From NCBI RefSeq assembly GCF_000585215.1, contig NZ_AONC01000003.1, forward strand, positions 1 to 64,000: a DNA stretch of 64,000 nucleotides. The letters are read 5' to 3'. Position 1 is the first letter of the stretch. Each line of letters starts with the position of its first letter. Shown piece by piece: positions 16,804-23,081 of the stretch. Under the pieces are notes generated by a model. That model was not told the DNA's origin. It ran no database searches and saw only the letters and a program-made list of their open reading frames with translations. This DNA comes from Imhoffiella purpurea (GTDB lineage Bacteria; Pseudomonadota; Gammaproteobacteria; Chromatiales; Chromatiaceae). The position numbers and the translations under genes were made by a program.

Positions 16804-17407
16804 TTTTGCATTGTCCCCTTCGGTTCCTGCGGCTGTTCCGGTGTGGGCCTTCGGCGGTTCCCGCCAGCTTCCGCCCCAGGGGTGCGCCCTCGCGGAGCGC
16901 GCGGCCTTGGCGCTGCTGCGCTCGGGCGCGGAACTGGTCACGGGGTGCTGTACGGGCGCGGATGCATGCGCGCTGTCTGCTGCGTGCTCGGCTGGTCTGG
17001 CTCCTCGGGTCTCGGTCCTGTCGGCCTTTGGCCCTGTTCCTGGCTCGGGCTGGCCTTCGGGTGCCTGTCCTGCGTCCGCTGTCGCTGATGTGCGCCGGGC
17101 TGCTGCTCTCGGGGCCTCAGTGCGGCCCTGGTCTGGCGGCCCCGCGTCCGTCTCGCTTTCGGCACGGCTCGCGTCACGTACTCGCGCCGTTGCTCGGGCT
17201 TGCACGGCGGGTGCGGTTGTGGTCTTGGCTCCAGGGTCGCGCGGTTCGCTCATCCTCGCCCGCGCTGTCGCGCGTCGTGGTCTGCCGGTGCTGGGCCTTC
17301 CGGTCGCGGGTGCCTCGCTGCCGGATCTCGGCGGTCATTGGGTGCCGGCTACTGGCGCGCTCGCCAACATCAAAGCGTGTTCTCTGCGCTTGTCAAATAA
17401 TTGCTGA
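16784..17407 (+). CDS. SLOG/DprA-like Rossmannoid protein
   Basis: A 207-residue protein. The SLOG-superfamily pattern is visible: WAFGGSR (21-27), LVTGCCTGAD (51-60, matching the SGGA.G.D loop of DprA), a central arginine-rich helix, then GAVVVLAPGSRGSLILA (143-159), equivalent to the DprA strand and SGSL loop. SLOG proteins bind or process nucleotides and nucleotide-derived ligands. The known DprA winged-helix tail is absent. It shares the T-rich codon use of the two upstream genes and ends just before the second promoter-like repeat. A signalling or defence role is inference. Confidence 0.6.
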   Translation: MSQLCLDFALSPSVPAAVPVWAFGGSRQLPPQGCALAERAALALLRSGAELVTGCCTGADACALSAACSAGLAPRVSVLSAFGPVPGSGWPSGACPASAVADVRRAAALGASVRPWSGGPASVSLSARLASRTRAVARACTAGAVVVLAPGSRGSLILARAVARRGLPVLGLPVAGASLPDLGGHWVPATGALANIKACSLRLSNNC

Positions 17408-17429
17408 CAGCTATAATATATAACTATAA
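17398..17429 (+). promoter_or_regulatory. Promoter-like repeat, copy 2
   Basis: TAATTGCTGACAGCTATAAT and an AT-rich tail. It contains TATAAT (17412-17417) and, upstream, TTGTCA (17391-17396) with 15-bp spacing. It matches the repeat at 16082-16112 over TAATTGC, CAGCTATAAT and most of the tail. It could drive the small-gene train that starts at 17605, though a ~175-bp leader would result. Confidence 0.5.
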
Positions 17430-17604
17430 GAAGTTGATCGGGAACGGCCCCCGCGATAGGCCGGAGCCCCGGAGGATCCAGGACGGAGACGATGGGAGCG
17501 AGGAAACGGCCGGCAGCCGCCCGCCATGCCTCGCAGCTGCTGGTGTGCAGATCGGAGCGTTCGCATCGCGAGCGTTGGGCTGTGCTCACTAGGAGGCTAC
17601 GCAC

Positions 17605-17913
17605 ATGGGCTATATCGCCAAAATCCCCTCGCGCGTGTCGGGCATCCCGTGCCTGGTCGGCGTGGAGTCGTACCACCGTCAGCCGCCGGATCACGGCACC
17701 TGGGCGAGCGATTGGGATTACTACGGTTACACGGAATCGGATTGGCAGATCTTGGACCGCCGCGGCCGGCCGGCCGATTGGCTGGAACGGAAGCTGACCC
17801 GCAAGGATGAAGATCGGATCGGTGAGGAGATCGACGCGCATTTTGAGCGCGAAGCGAAGGAGGCGAGAGACGACGCCGCGATTGATCGGTACTTGGACCG
17901 TCGCGGCGACTAA
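17605..17913 (+). CDS. Hypothetical protein
   Basis: A 102-residue protein with a strong AGGAGG ribosome binding site. The first half is rich in Tyr, Trp and Asp (DWDYYGYTESDW); the second half is a charged helix rich in Glu, Arg and Asp. No membrane segment. It is the first of a co-directional train of small genes typical of plasmids, phages and integrative elements. Family not recognised. Confidence 0.7.
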   Translation: MGYIAKIPSRVSGIPCLVGVESYHRQPPDHGTWASDWDYYGYTESDWQILDRRGRPADWLERKLTRKDEDRIGEEIDAHFEREAKEARDDAAIDRYLDRRGD

Positions 17914-17988
17914 CGAGAAACGGCTTGTCAGGGGGCAACCTGGCAAGCCGCTTGAGTTCCTCAACATTGGCACGCCGAGGAAATTTGA

Positions 17989-18201
17989 ATGTATCTCGAA
18001 GACCTGCAAGACATCAACACCCTTGTTGACGATGAACGCCCGGTCGACACGTTCGAGGATTGGGCCATGTCGTTTGACGCCTGGCTGGACACGCCCGCCG
18101 GGCTGGTCTGGCTGGCCGAGCAAGAAGAGGCCTTTTCAATGGCGCGCGATGCCGAGCTGTACGGCGTCCGCCCCGCTCTCGGGGGACGCCGCCATGGCTG
18201 A
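17989..18201 (+). CDS. Hypothetical acidic protein
   Basis: A 70-residue acidic protein with a Trp-rich centre (FEDWAMSFDAWLDT). A CGAGGA sequence precedes the ATG. Its end overlaps the next gene by 8 bp. Not recognised; coding status supported by spacing, ribosome binding site and position in the train. Confidence 0.6.
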   Translation: MYLEDLQDINTLVDDERPVDTFEDWAMSFDAWLDTPAGLVWLAEQEEAFSMARDAELYGVRPALGGRRHG

Positions 18202-18364
18202 ACGCGCGCTGACTTCCTACCTCATCAGCATCCTTGCCGAAGCAGTGCAGGAACTGGCCGAAGCAATGGATCAGTGGGGCGCCGGTTCGGATGAAGTGTT
18301 CGGCATTCTGCGCGAATGCCTAGCCGCCGCAGAGGTAGACCAACGTCTCGACAAAGCCGCCTAA
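18194..18364 (+). CDS. Hypothetical small protein
   Basis: A 56-residue, mostly helical protein starting inside the previous gene (8-bp overlap). It has a run of Ala, Glu and Leu with a single central DQWGAGSDE. No motif recognised. The following non-coding gap contains hairpin H1. Confidence 0.55.
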   Translation: MAERALTSYLISILAEAVQELAEAMDQWGAGSDEVFGILRECLAAAEVDQRLDKAA

Positions 18365-18375
18365 CCCCACCCAGC

Positions 18376-18394
18376 GCCCGGCCCCGCGCCGGGC
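18376..18394 (+). other. Intercistronic hairpin H1
   Basis: GCCCGGC, a 5-nt loop CCCGC, then GCCGGGC. The 3' arm runs directly into TGGAGG, the ribosome binding site of the gene at 18408. Arms are identical to those of H2 and H5. No T-tract follows. Confidence 0.7.
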
Positions 18395-18407
18395 TGGAGG
18401 ATCGGCA

Positions 18408-18788
18408 ATGAACTATGCACGCAACGCCCTTGAATCGCTGCGCTATGCGGGCATCGACGATTACCAGGCACTCACCGATTCGGAACGGTCGAAACTGACC
18501 GAGCTTTTCGGGGACTGGACCCGGATCACCGCAGAGCAAAACGCACGGCTCGCGGCCCTGGCCGAGGACGCGCAAGCCGAGGCAGAGCGGCAAGCCGCCC
18601 GCGCCAAGGTGCACGCCCACCAAGCCACCCTTGAGGATGTCTATTGCGGACTCGGGGGCTTCGCCCGCCGCGAGCTTTCGGCCTACCTCGCCGAGGATGC
18701 CGACTTCGACGCTCCACTTGATACCTGGCTCAGCCAGCTTTCACCGCCTGAACGCGCCAAGGTCACCGCCTTGGTTGCCACCATCTGA
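18408..18788 (+). CDS. Hypothetical helical protein
   Basis: A 126-residue protein preceded by GGAGG. The middle (residues ~40-80) is a predicted coiled-coil-like helix rich in Ala, Gln, Glu and Arg. The C-terminal part contains AYLAEDADFDAPLDTWLSQL. No membrane segment and no recognised domain. Confidence 0.65.
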   Translation: MNYARNALESLRYAGIDDYQALTDSERSKLTELFGDWTRITAEQNARLAALAEDAQAEAERQAARAKVHAHQATLEDVYCGLGGFARRELSAYLAEDADFDAPLDTWLSQLSPPERAKVTALVATI

Positions 18789-18798
18789 CCCACCCACC

Positions 18799-18817
18799 GC
18801 CCGGCATCGCGCCGGGC
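18799..18817 (+). other. Intercistronic hairpin H2
   Basis: GCCCGGC, loop ATCGC, GCCGGGC, followed directly by TGGAG, the ribosome binding site for the gene at 18830. Same arms and 3' flank as H1. Confidence 0.7.
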
Positions 18818-18829
18818 TGGAGCAACACC

Positions 18830-18994
18830 ATGTCAGACCATGAAGACCTCGACCGTCTGTACCGCGAGGAGATCGCCGCCAAGCGCCGCATGAACGCCCA
18901 GGAAGAACAGGCGGAGATCGCCGCCGGTCGTGAGGACTGGCGAACTGAGGACGATAGCCACAGCGAGTACATGATGCTCCACGGCACCGAATGA
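18830..18994 (+). CDS. Hypothetical small charged protein
   Basis: A 54-residue frame: MSDHEDLDRL at the N-terminus, a basic-acidic helix, and MMLHGTE at the C-terminus. GGAG lies 8-9 bp upstream. It sits between hairpins H2 and H3 like the other genes in this train. Function unknown. Confidence 0.6.
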   Translation: MSDHEDLDRLYREEIAAKRRMNAQEEQAEIAAGREDWRTEDDSHSEYMMLHGTE

Positions 18995-19002
18995 CCACCA
19001 CC

Positions 19003-19023
19003 AACCCGGCCGAGCGCCGGGTT
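19003..19023 (+). other. Intercistronic hairpin H3
   Basis: AACCCGGC, loop CGAGC, GCCGGGTT, followed by CTTCATT. The 8-bp arms extend the core used in H1, H2 and H5. The short T-containing 3' flank could make it a weak terminator. Confidence 0.65.
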
Positions 19024-19091
19024 CTTCATTGAAGCCGACGCAGCGATGCGCAAATTCTTTGCGCTTCGATGCGTTGGCAGGAGCCGCCAAC

Positions 19092-19475
19092 ATGACCGAC
19101 CAACCCAACCCCGACCCGAGCGCCCAACTCGCCGCCCAGCTCGCGGCCCTGCAACAGCAGATGGCCGCTTTGCAGCAATCCCCGGCCGCTGCAACGCCCG
19201 CCGCTTCGCCATGGGCGAGTGCGCCGACCGCCGCGCCTCAGATCAACGGGGTCGCGGTCCCAGTGAAGATGCAGACGCCTGCCGGCTCGATCCGGCTGTA
19301 TTTCTCGCTGCCGGCCGAGTGCGCCGCGACTCCCGAGGCACTGATGGCTGCCCTTGAGAGCATGGCCGCCGCCGGTCTTCCCCTCGACACCTGGAGCTCG
19401 CGCGAGAGCGGGAGCGGATGGGGAGGCAGCCGCCGCGACAGCTACGCCAGCAACCGAGGAGGATGGAAACGATGA
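19092..19475 (+). CDS. Hypothetical protein preceding the exonuclease
   Basis: A 127-residue protein; the ATG at 19092 has AGGAG upstream and is preferred over a start at 19029. Residues ~8-35 form a Gln/Ala/Leu-rich coiled coil, a Pro/Ala linker follows, then a small beta-rich core (VAVPVKMQTPAGSIRLYF), and a Gly/Ser/Arg-rich tail (ESGSGWGGSRRDS). The basic disordered tail suggests nucleic-acid contact. It is coupled to the exonuclease gene by ATGA, so a partner role is likely. Confidence 0.65.
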   Translation: MTDQPNPDPSAQLAAQLAALQQQMAALQQSPAAATPAASPWASAPTAAPQINGVAVPVKMQTPAGSIRLYFSLPAECAATPEALMAALESMAAAGLPLDTWSSRESGSGWGGSRRDSYASNRGGWKR

Positions 19476-20215
19476 TCGCCGCCCCACAAGCCGCCCCCGT
19501 CGTCACCCTGACCCAGACCGCCGCCGCGCGGTATGTCGTCCTCGACATCGAGACCGGCGACGCCCCCGAGGACGCGATTCAAGCCGCCCTGGGTTCCTGG
19601 AAGGCCCCGAAGAACTGGAAGCCGGAAACCGTCGAGAAGAACCGCGCCGAGGCGGCCGAGAAGATCCGCAGCAAGGCCGCGCTTCTCGATGCCTCGCCGA
19701 TCCTCTGTGTCGGCGCCCGAACCGATCGCGAGGCGATCATGTTCAACGGGATGGGCGAGGCTGGACCGCTCGAACTGTCCGGCTGGTCTGTCCGCAGCTA
19801 CCCGGACGAGGGCGCCATGCTGGCAGGCATGGCCGCATGGCTCGACACCCAGACCGACGCGGACACGATCTTGATCGGTCATAACGTCCGCGCCTTCGAC
19901 TTGCCGAAGATCCGCGGAGCTTTCGTCCGCCACCGCTTGGCTCTGCCCGCGTGTCTCAAGCCGCGCACGGACGGCAGCCAACCGATGACAGACACCATGA
20001 GCCTATTCAAGAGCTTCAGCATGGAGCATCGAGACGCCTTCGCGGTCGGGCTGGATGTCGTCTGCACCGCCTTCGGCATCCCGCGACCCAAGCAAGTGAT
20101 CTCGGGTGATGACGTGCCCCGACTGCACCGTGAGGGCCACTTCGCCGAGATCCTGATCTACAACGCCATCGACGTGGACGCCACCACCGAGATCTACCGG
20201 CTGATGATGGCGTGA
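19472..20215 (+). CDS. DnaQ-like 3'-5' exonuclease (PolB-type proofreading fold)
   Basis: A 247-residue protein; ATG at 19472 has GAGGAGG at good spacing. The three DEDD exonuclease motifs are visible: VVLDIETG (Exo I, Asp and Glu near residues 26-28), GHNVRAFDLP (Exo II, around 134-143), and YNAIDVDATTEIYRL (Exo III, around 230-244, with the YxxxD spacing of DEDDy enzymes). It probably degrades single-stranded DNA from the 3' end. No polymerase domain is attached. A terminator follows. Confidence 0.8.
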   Translation: MIAAPQAAPVVTLTQTAAARYVVLDIETGDAPEDAIQAALGSWKAPKNWKPETVEKNRAEAAEKIRSKAALLDASPILCVGARTDREAIMFNGMGEAGPLELSGWSVRSYPDEGAMLAGMAAWLDTQTDADTILIGHNVRAFDLPKIRGAFVRHRLALPACLKPRTDGSQPMTDTMSLFKSFSMEHRDAFAVGLDVVCTAFGIPRPKQVISGDDVPRLHREGHFAEILIYNAIDVDATTEIYRLMMA

Positions 20216-20240
20216 GCTTCGCTCGACATCCGCCCGACGA

Positions 20241-20263
20241 GCCCGCTTTGTGCGGGCTTTTTT
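20241..20263 (+). terminator. Rho-independent terminator after the exonuclease gene
   Basis: GCCCGC, loop TTTGT, GCGGGC, then six T. It ends the transcript that includes the exonuclease gene. Confidence 0.8.
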
Positions 20264-20326
20264 GTGGGCGCCGATTTAAAAGCCGGCACGCGGCCGAGCC
20301 GATGCAAGAAGAGGCCGCCGCTTGAA

Positions 20327-20348
20327 CCTCCCCGCTCTCGCGGGGAGG
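20327..20348 (+). other. Intercistronic hairpin H4
   Basis: CCTCCCCGC, loop TCTC, GCGGGGAGG: a perfect 9-bp stem immediately upstream of the ribosome binding site of the gene at 20372. The arm sequence differs from H1, H2, H3 and H5 but the placement is the same. Confidence 0.65.
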
Positions 20349-20371
20349 CCCCACCGCATGGAGGACCACCG

Positions 20372-20590
20372 ATGACGACGATCCATCTCACATTCCACCA
20401 AGCTCCCACTGAGCCCGGCTGGTATTTCGTGCAACTCCAGCATGGCCACCCCGACGGCAAACCGTATGACGTGGATTACTTCTACGGCATCCGCCACGGC
20501 ATTGCCGAATGGGCGACCTGGTATGCCCACAACATTTCGGCCTGTGCGCCGATCGAGTCATGCGACAAGACCGAGGATGACCCGCGATGA
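20372..20590 (+). CDS. Hypothetical small protein
   Basis: A 72-residue protein; the ATG at 20372 has GGAGG upstream, preferred over the in-frame start further left. It contains EPGWYFVQL and a Tyr/Trp-rich core (YFYGIRHGIAEWATWY), typical of small phage or plasmid proteins. It is coupled to the next gene by ATGA. Confidence 0.65.
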   Translation: MTTIHLTFHQAPTEPGWYFVQLQHGHPDGKPYDVDYFYGIRHGIAEWATWYAHNISACAPIESCDKTEDDPR

Positions 20591-20913
20591 CCGCAACCGA
20601 ACGCGCACTTGTTAATGCCGTCGCTCTGCGCGTCCAATGGGGCGACTGCCGCGACGCCATCCAGGCCGAGCCGATTCCGCCGCTCAACTGGCAGCTCGGC
20701 ATTCATCGCATGCCCTGCCCGGTCCTGGCCCACTCGCCCTGGGGGGTGTCCGATCTGGTCACTGGCCGCCTGGTCGCGATCGAGACCAGCCGCGAGCTGG
20801 CGATCTCGGGAGCCATCAAGCGACTGGCCCGCGCCGCCTGCGCCGAACGGCTGAGCATCCCCGAATTTCTGAACCGCGCCCGCCAGCGCATCGCCTGCGG
20901 GAGCCGAGCATGA
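20587..20913 (+). CDS. Hypothetical protein
   Basis: A 108-residue protein coupled by ATGA on both sides. The central part reads as a small alpha/beta fold (PVLAHSPWGVSDLVTGRLVAIETS) followed by two helices (ISGAIKRLARAACAERLSIPEFLNRA). Not recognised. Confidence 0.65.
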   Translation: MTATERALVNAVALRVQWGDCRDAIQAEPIPPLNWQLGIHRMPCPVLAHSPWGVSDLVTGRLVAIETSRELAISGAIKRLARAACAERLSIPEFLNRARQRIACGSRA

Positions 20914-21122
20914 ACCAGGACCTCGACCGACTCTGGTGGCGTAAGCGCGTCACCCAGCAACGCCTCGAGCAGGCCCAACAAGAGCTCGCCCAACTACGCC
21001 GCCAGCTTCGCGACGCCGAACGCCGCGCCCAGAAGCTCGCGCATGAACGCAACGCCGCCCGTGCCGACTGGCGCACGGCAACCGCCACCAGAGCCCAGCT
21101 CATCCCTCAACGTCTCCACTGA
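20910..21122 (+). CDS. Hypothetical coiled-coil protein
   Basis: A 70-residue protein that is almost entirely a predicted coiled coil rich in Gln, Arg, Leu and Glu (residues ~10-55). The start lies in an ATGA overlap with the preceding gene. Function unknown; possibly a scaffold or anti-host small protein. Confidence 0.55.
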   Translation: MNQDLDRLWWRKRVTQQRLEQAQQELAQLRRQLRDAERRAQKLAHERNAARADWRTATATRAQLIPQRLH

Positions 21123-21130
21123 CCCCGCCG

Positions 21131-21149
21131 GCCCGGCCGTGCGCCGGGC
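21131..21149 (+). other. Intercistronic hairpin H5
   Basis: GCCCGGC, loop CGTGC, GCCGGGC. Arms are identical to H1 and H2, but the gap to the next gene's ribosome binding site is larger, about 20 bp. Confidence 0.7.
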
Positions 21150-21184
21150 GGTCCCGCTCACCCTGGACACCGGAGGTTTCGACC

Positions 21185-21421
21185 ATGCTCGACCTGACTC
21201 AGCCGCTTCCGGATTGCCTCGTCACCTGCCGCTGCGGACACACTGGCCCGCTGGATGCCTTCGCCGTGGAAACCGACCGCTGGGCGTGCCCCGCCTGCGG
21301 CTGGCGTTGGCGGGTCAACAGCGTTGGCTCAGCGAAGATCGGCCTACTCGGCACCCTTCAATTCCCGCGCCGGGTCTGCCAAGACGACCCCGACGCCCAG
21401 CAGATGGAGATGACTCTATGA
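21185..21421 (+). CDS. Small zinc-ribbon protein
   Basis: A 78-residue protein with GGAGG upstream. A CxCG...CPACGW pattern (CRCG near residue 17 and CPACG near 35) makes a likely zinc ribbon, so nucleic-acid or protein binding is plausible. It ends in an ATGA overlap with the next short frame. Confidence 0.65.
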   Translation: MLDLTQPLPDCLVTCRCGHTGPLDAFAVETDRWACPACGWRWRVNSVGSAKIGLLGTLQFPRRVCQDDPDAQQMEMTL

Positions 21422-21564
21422 TCGCCCGCCGGAAGCGCGCCGCCTCCGACTCAGGACTTCGACGACGATATCCCGTTTTTGGGTTGAGAATGGCCGCAAC
21501 ATACGCCGATAGGCTCAATTCCGTGAACCGATTTAATCGACCCAACAGGACGACCTCAAGCTAA
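21418..21564 (+). CDS. Possible short basic protein
   Basis: A 48-residue frame starting in the ATGA overlap with the zinc-ribbon gene. It is very basic (RRKRAA at the N-terminus) and ends in an Asn/Arg-rich tail. The composition after ~21480 becomes more AT-rich, so this may be the start of a gene truncated by rearrangement. Coding status is uncertain. Confidence 0.35.
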   Translation: MIARRKRAASDSGLRRRYPVFGLRMAATYADRLNSVNRFNRPNRTTSS

Positions 21565-21590
21565 TGGAGCACCGCCCATTTTCTCAACGA

Positions 21591-21950
21591 CTATTCATCA
21601 AGATACCCAGAAATAGCCGCCTGGCTCCGACCGAGGATGTCCCCGATCTGCTTCTGCGTCAGACCCATGGCACGTAATTCCCTGGCTTCCTCTTTCAGTT
21701 TCGGATCACCGTGCTGGGGTTGCTTCCCGACGATGCGACTCTCAGCGATACGACCAGTCGATCCCACTTCCTTATAGGTTGCGAAAATTTGCTGATCCCC
21801 ATGCTTACCCATGATCTTGACACTCCCATCCCGGCCAATGCTTGCCTCTAATTCGTTCTGTGGATCGGAAAGCGTATCCACAACGTGTCTGATAACTGCT
21901 TCCGAAATGACCGGTTTCTGGCTGCCGCGCTTTACCAACTTACGTTTCAT
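21591..21950 (-). CDS. HTH-domain regulator
   Basis: A 119-residue protein; the ATG at 21950 has GAGGGT upstream. The C-terminal ~35 residues form a helix-turn-helix (ELRAMGLTQKQIGDILGRSQ), typical of XRE- or sigma-70-region-4-like binding. The N-terminal part is basic, with a beta-rich middle (ASIGRDGSVKIMGKHGDQQIF). It is the only minus-strand gene in the small-gene train. Its start faces the operator-like palindromes at 21976-22016, so autoregulation or control of the rightward xis-int genes is likely. Confidence 0.65.
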   Translation of the reverse strand: MKRKLVKRGSQKPVISEAVIRHVVDTLSDPQNELEASIGRDGSVKIMGKHGDQQIFATYKEVGSTGRIAESRIVGKQPQHGDPKLKEEARELRAMGLTQKQIGDILGRSQAAISGYLDE

Positions 21951-21975
21951 GTCATGACCCTCGCGTATCATTTTG

Positions 21976-22016
21976 ATGATATTGATATCATAAATATCAT
22001 TCTTGCATATCGCAAG
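21976..22016. promoter_or_regulatory. Operator-like palindrome cluster upstream of the HTH regulator
   Basis: Three inverted repeats lie in 41 AT-rich bases: ATGATATTGATATCAT (21976-21991), GATATCATAAATATC (21984-21998), and CTTGC-ATATC-GCAAG (22002-22016). The first two overlap and share GATAT half-sites. The cluster begins 26 bp upstream of the regulator start and faces the rightward genes beyond it. Confidence 0.55.
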
Positions 22017-22131
22017 CAGTAGTCGATGATGACTCTCGCTCAACCAGCGTCACGATCAGATGCTGAATCCTGACGCAGCAAGAGACTTATGACAGGATCA
22101 GCAGAGTTACAGAGTTCCAGCCGTTTTAACC

Positions 22132-22155
22132 AAGCCCGCCTCGCGCGGGCTTTTT
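22132..22155 (+). terminator. Rho-independent terminator before gene at 22175
   Basis: GCCCGC (22134-22139), loop CTCGC, GCGGGC (22145-22150), then five T. It lies only ~20 bp before the next start codon and would isolate that gene from upstream transcription unless bypassed. Confidence 0.75.
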
Positions 22156-22174
22156 CGTCTCTGGAGATCAGCCA

Positions 22175-22399
22175 ATGACTGAACTTGAGCAATGGGCCAA
22201 GCCAGCCGCCCAAGATTTGTGCTGGATCGTTGCGGAAATCACCCGCAGTGATGGACACGACCGAGGGACCGTCGAGCTGCGAGCGTTCCTCAAGGAGTGC
22301 GACGAAATTCGCGCCGGGCGCCCGACCTGGCGGGCACGACTGGCGAAACCCGCTCACCGTGACGACCTGTGCATCTTGGCCTTTCTGGGGGAGGACTGA
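22175..22399 (+). CDS. Hypothetical small protein
   Basis: A 74-residue protein with GGAGAT upstream. Mixed charged sequence with two Trp and DLCILAFLGED at the C-terminus. First gene of a short co-directional run leading to xis and int. Not recognised. Confidence 0.6.
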   Translation: MTELEQWAKPAAQDLCWIVAEITRSDGHDRGTVELRAFLKECDEIRAGRPTWRARLAKPAHRDDLCILAFLGED

Positions 22400-22401
22400 G
22401 C

Positions 22402-22638
22402 ATGCCGACCACCAAACGGCTTGATGTACTTGTGGAGCATCTCAGAGCGGATGGAGGTAGCGCCGAGATCGGCCCGTTGTCGACAGGAGAGCGCTGCTTT
22501 GTGGCTATCGCTGCGGATCGCTACGACCTCTTGCCGCCAGCCTATGCCGATCCGATCGAGGCATGGTTTCGGCTCGATACCCACTGGCAGCTGGCGGCCT
22601 GCGAGTGGCGTGATTGGCCAAGGAGCTACGCACGATGA
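22402..22638 (+). CDS. Hypothetical small protein
   Basis: A 78-residue protein beginning 2 bp after the preceding stop, with GGGGGAGG upstream. Contains ERCFVAIAADRYDLLPPAYADPIEAWF. It is coupled to the excisionase gene by ATGA. Not recognised. Confidence 0.6.
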   Translation: MPTTKRLDVLVEHLRADGGSAEIGPLSTGERCFVAIAADRYDLLPPAYADPIEAWFRLDTHWQLAACEWRDWPRSYAR

Positions 22639-23081
22639 CCAGTCCCGACTTGCTGTTACTCACCCTGGAGCATGCCGCCAAGCGCCTCTCAGTCAGCACC
22701 CGCACCGTGCGCAGACTGATCGACACGCGCGAACTCACTTCGGTACGGATCGGCCGATCCCTGCGCGTCTCAGCCGACAGCATTCAAGCCTACGTAGACC
22801 GCAATATGACCCTGAGCAATAATTCCGGTCGCGTGGGGCCGGTTGTGCAGGAGAAAGGCACATGCCGAGAAAACGCAAGCAAGACCAGGACGGCCTCTAT
22901 CGTCGTCCCGATTCGGAAAAGTGGTGGGCGTCCTACATCGGCAGCGATGGACGCCGAGTTAGACGCTCTACTGGAACCAGCAAGAAGACAGAAGCCGCCG
23001 CGCTCCTCGGCAAATGGAAAGCCGAAGCGCACAACGAGACCCACTGGGACCAAGCGCCTAGCCGAACATTCGAGGAATTGA
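22635..23081 (+). CDS. Excisionase-like helix-turn-helix protein
   Basis: A 148-residue frame. The first ~65 residues match the excisionase/HTH_17 pattern: LLTLEHAAKRLSVSTRTVRR, then LRVSADSIQAYV. Such proteins bend attachment-site DNA and direct tyrosine integrases toward excision. The last ~75 residues overlap the integrase gene by 220 bp in another frame and look low-complexity and basic, so the functional part may be only the N-terminus. Its position directly before int supports the call. Confidence 0.7.
   Translation: MTSPDLLLLTLEHAAKRLSVSTRTVRRLIDTRELTSVRIGRSLRVSADSIQAYVDRNMTLSNNSGRVGPVVQEKGTCRENASKTRTASIVVPIRKSGGRPTSAAMDAELDALLEPARRQKPPRSSANGKPKRTTRPTGTKRLAEHSRN

Noticed and set aside
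17492-17797. A 101-codon frame starting at 17492
   Set aside because: It overlaps the better-supported gene at 17605 and has an Arg/Ser/Trp composition typical of a shifted frame.
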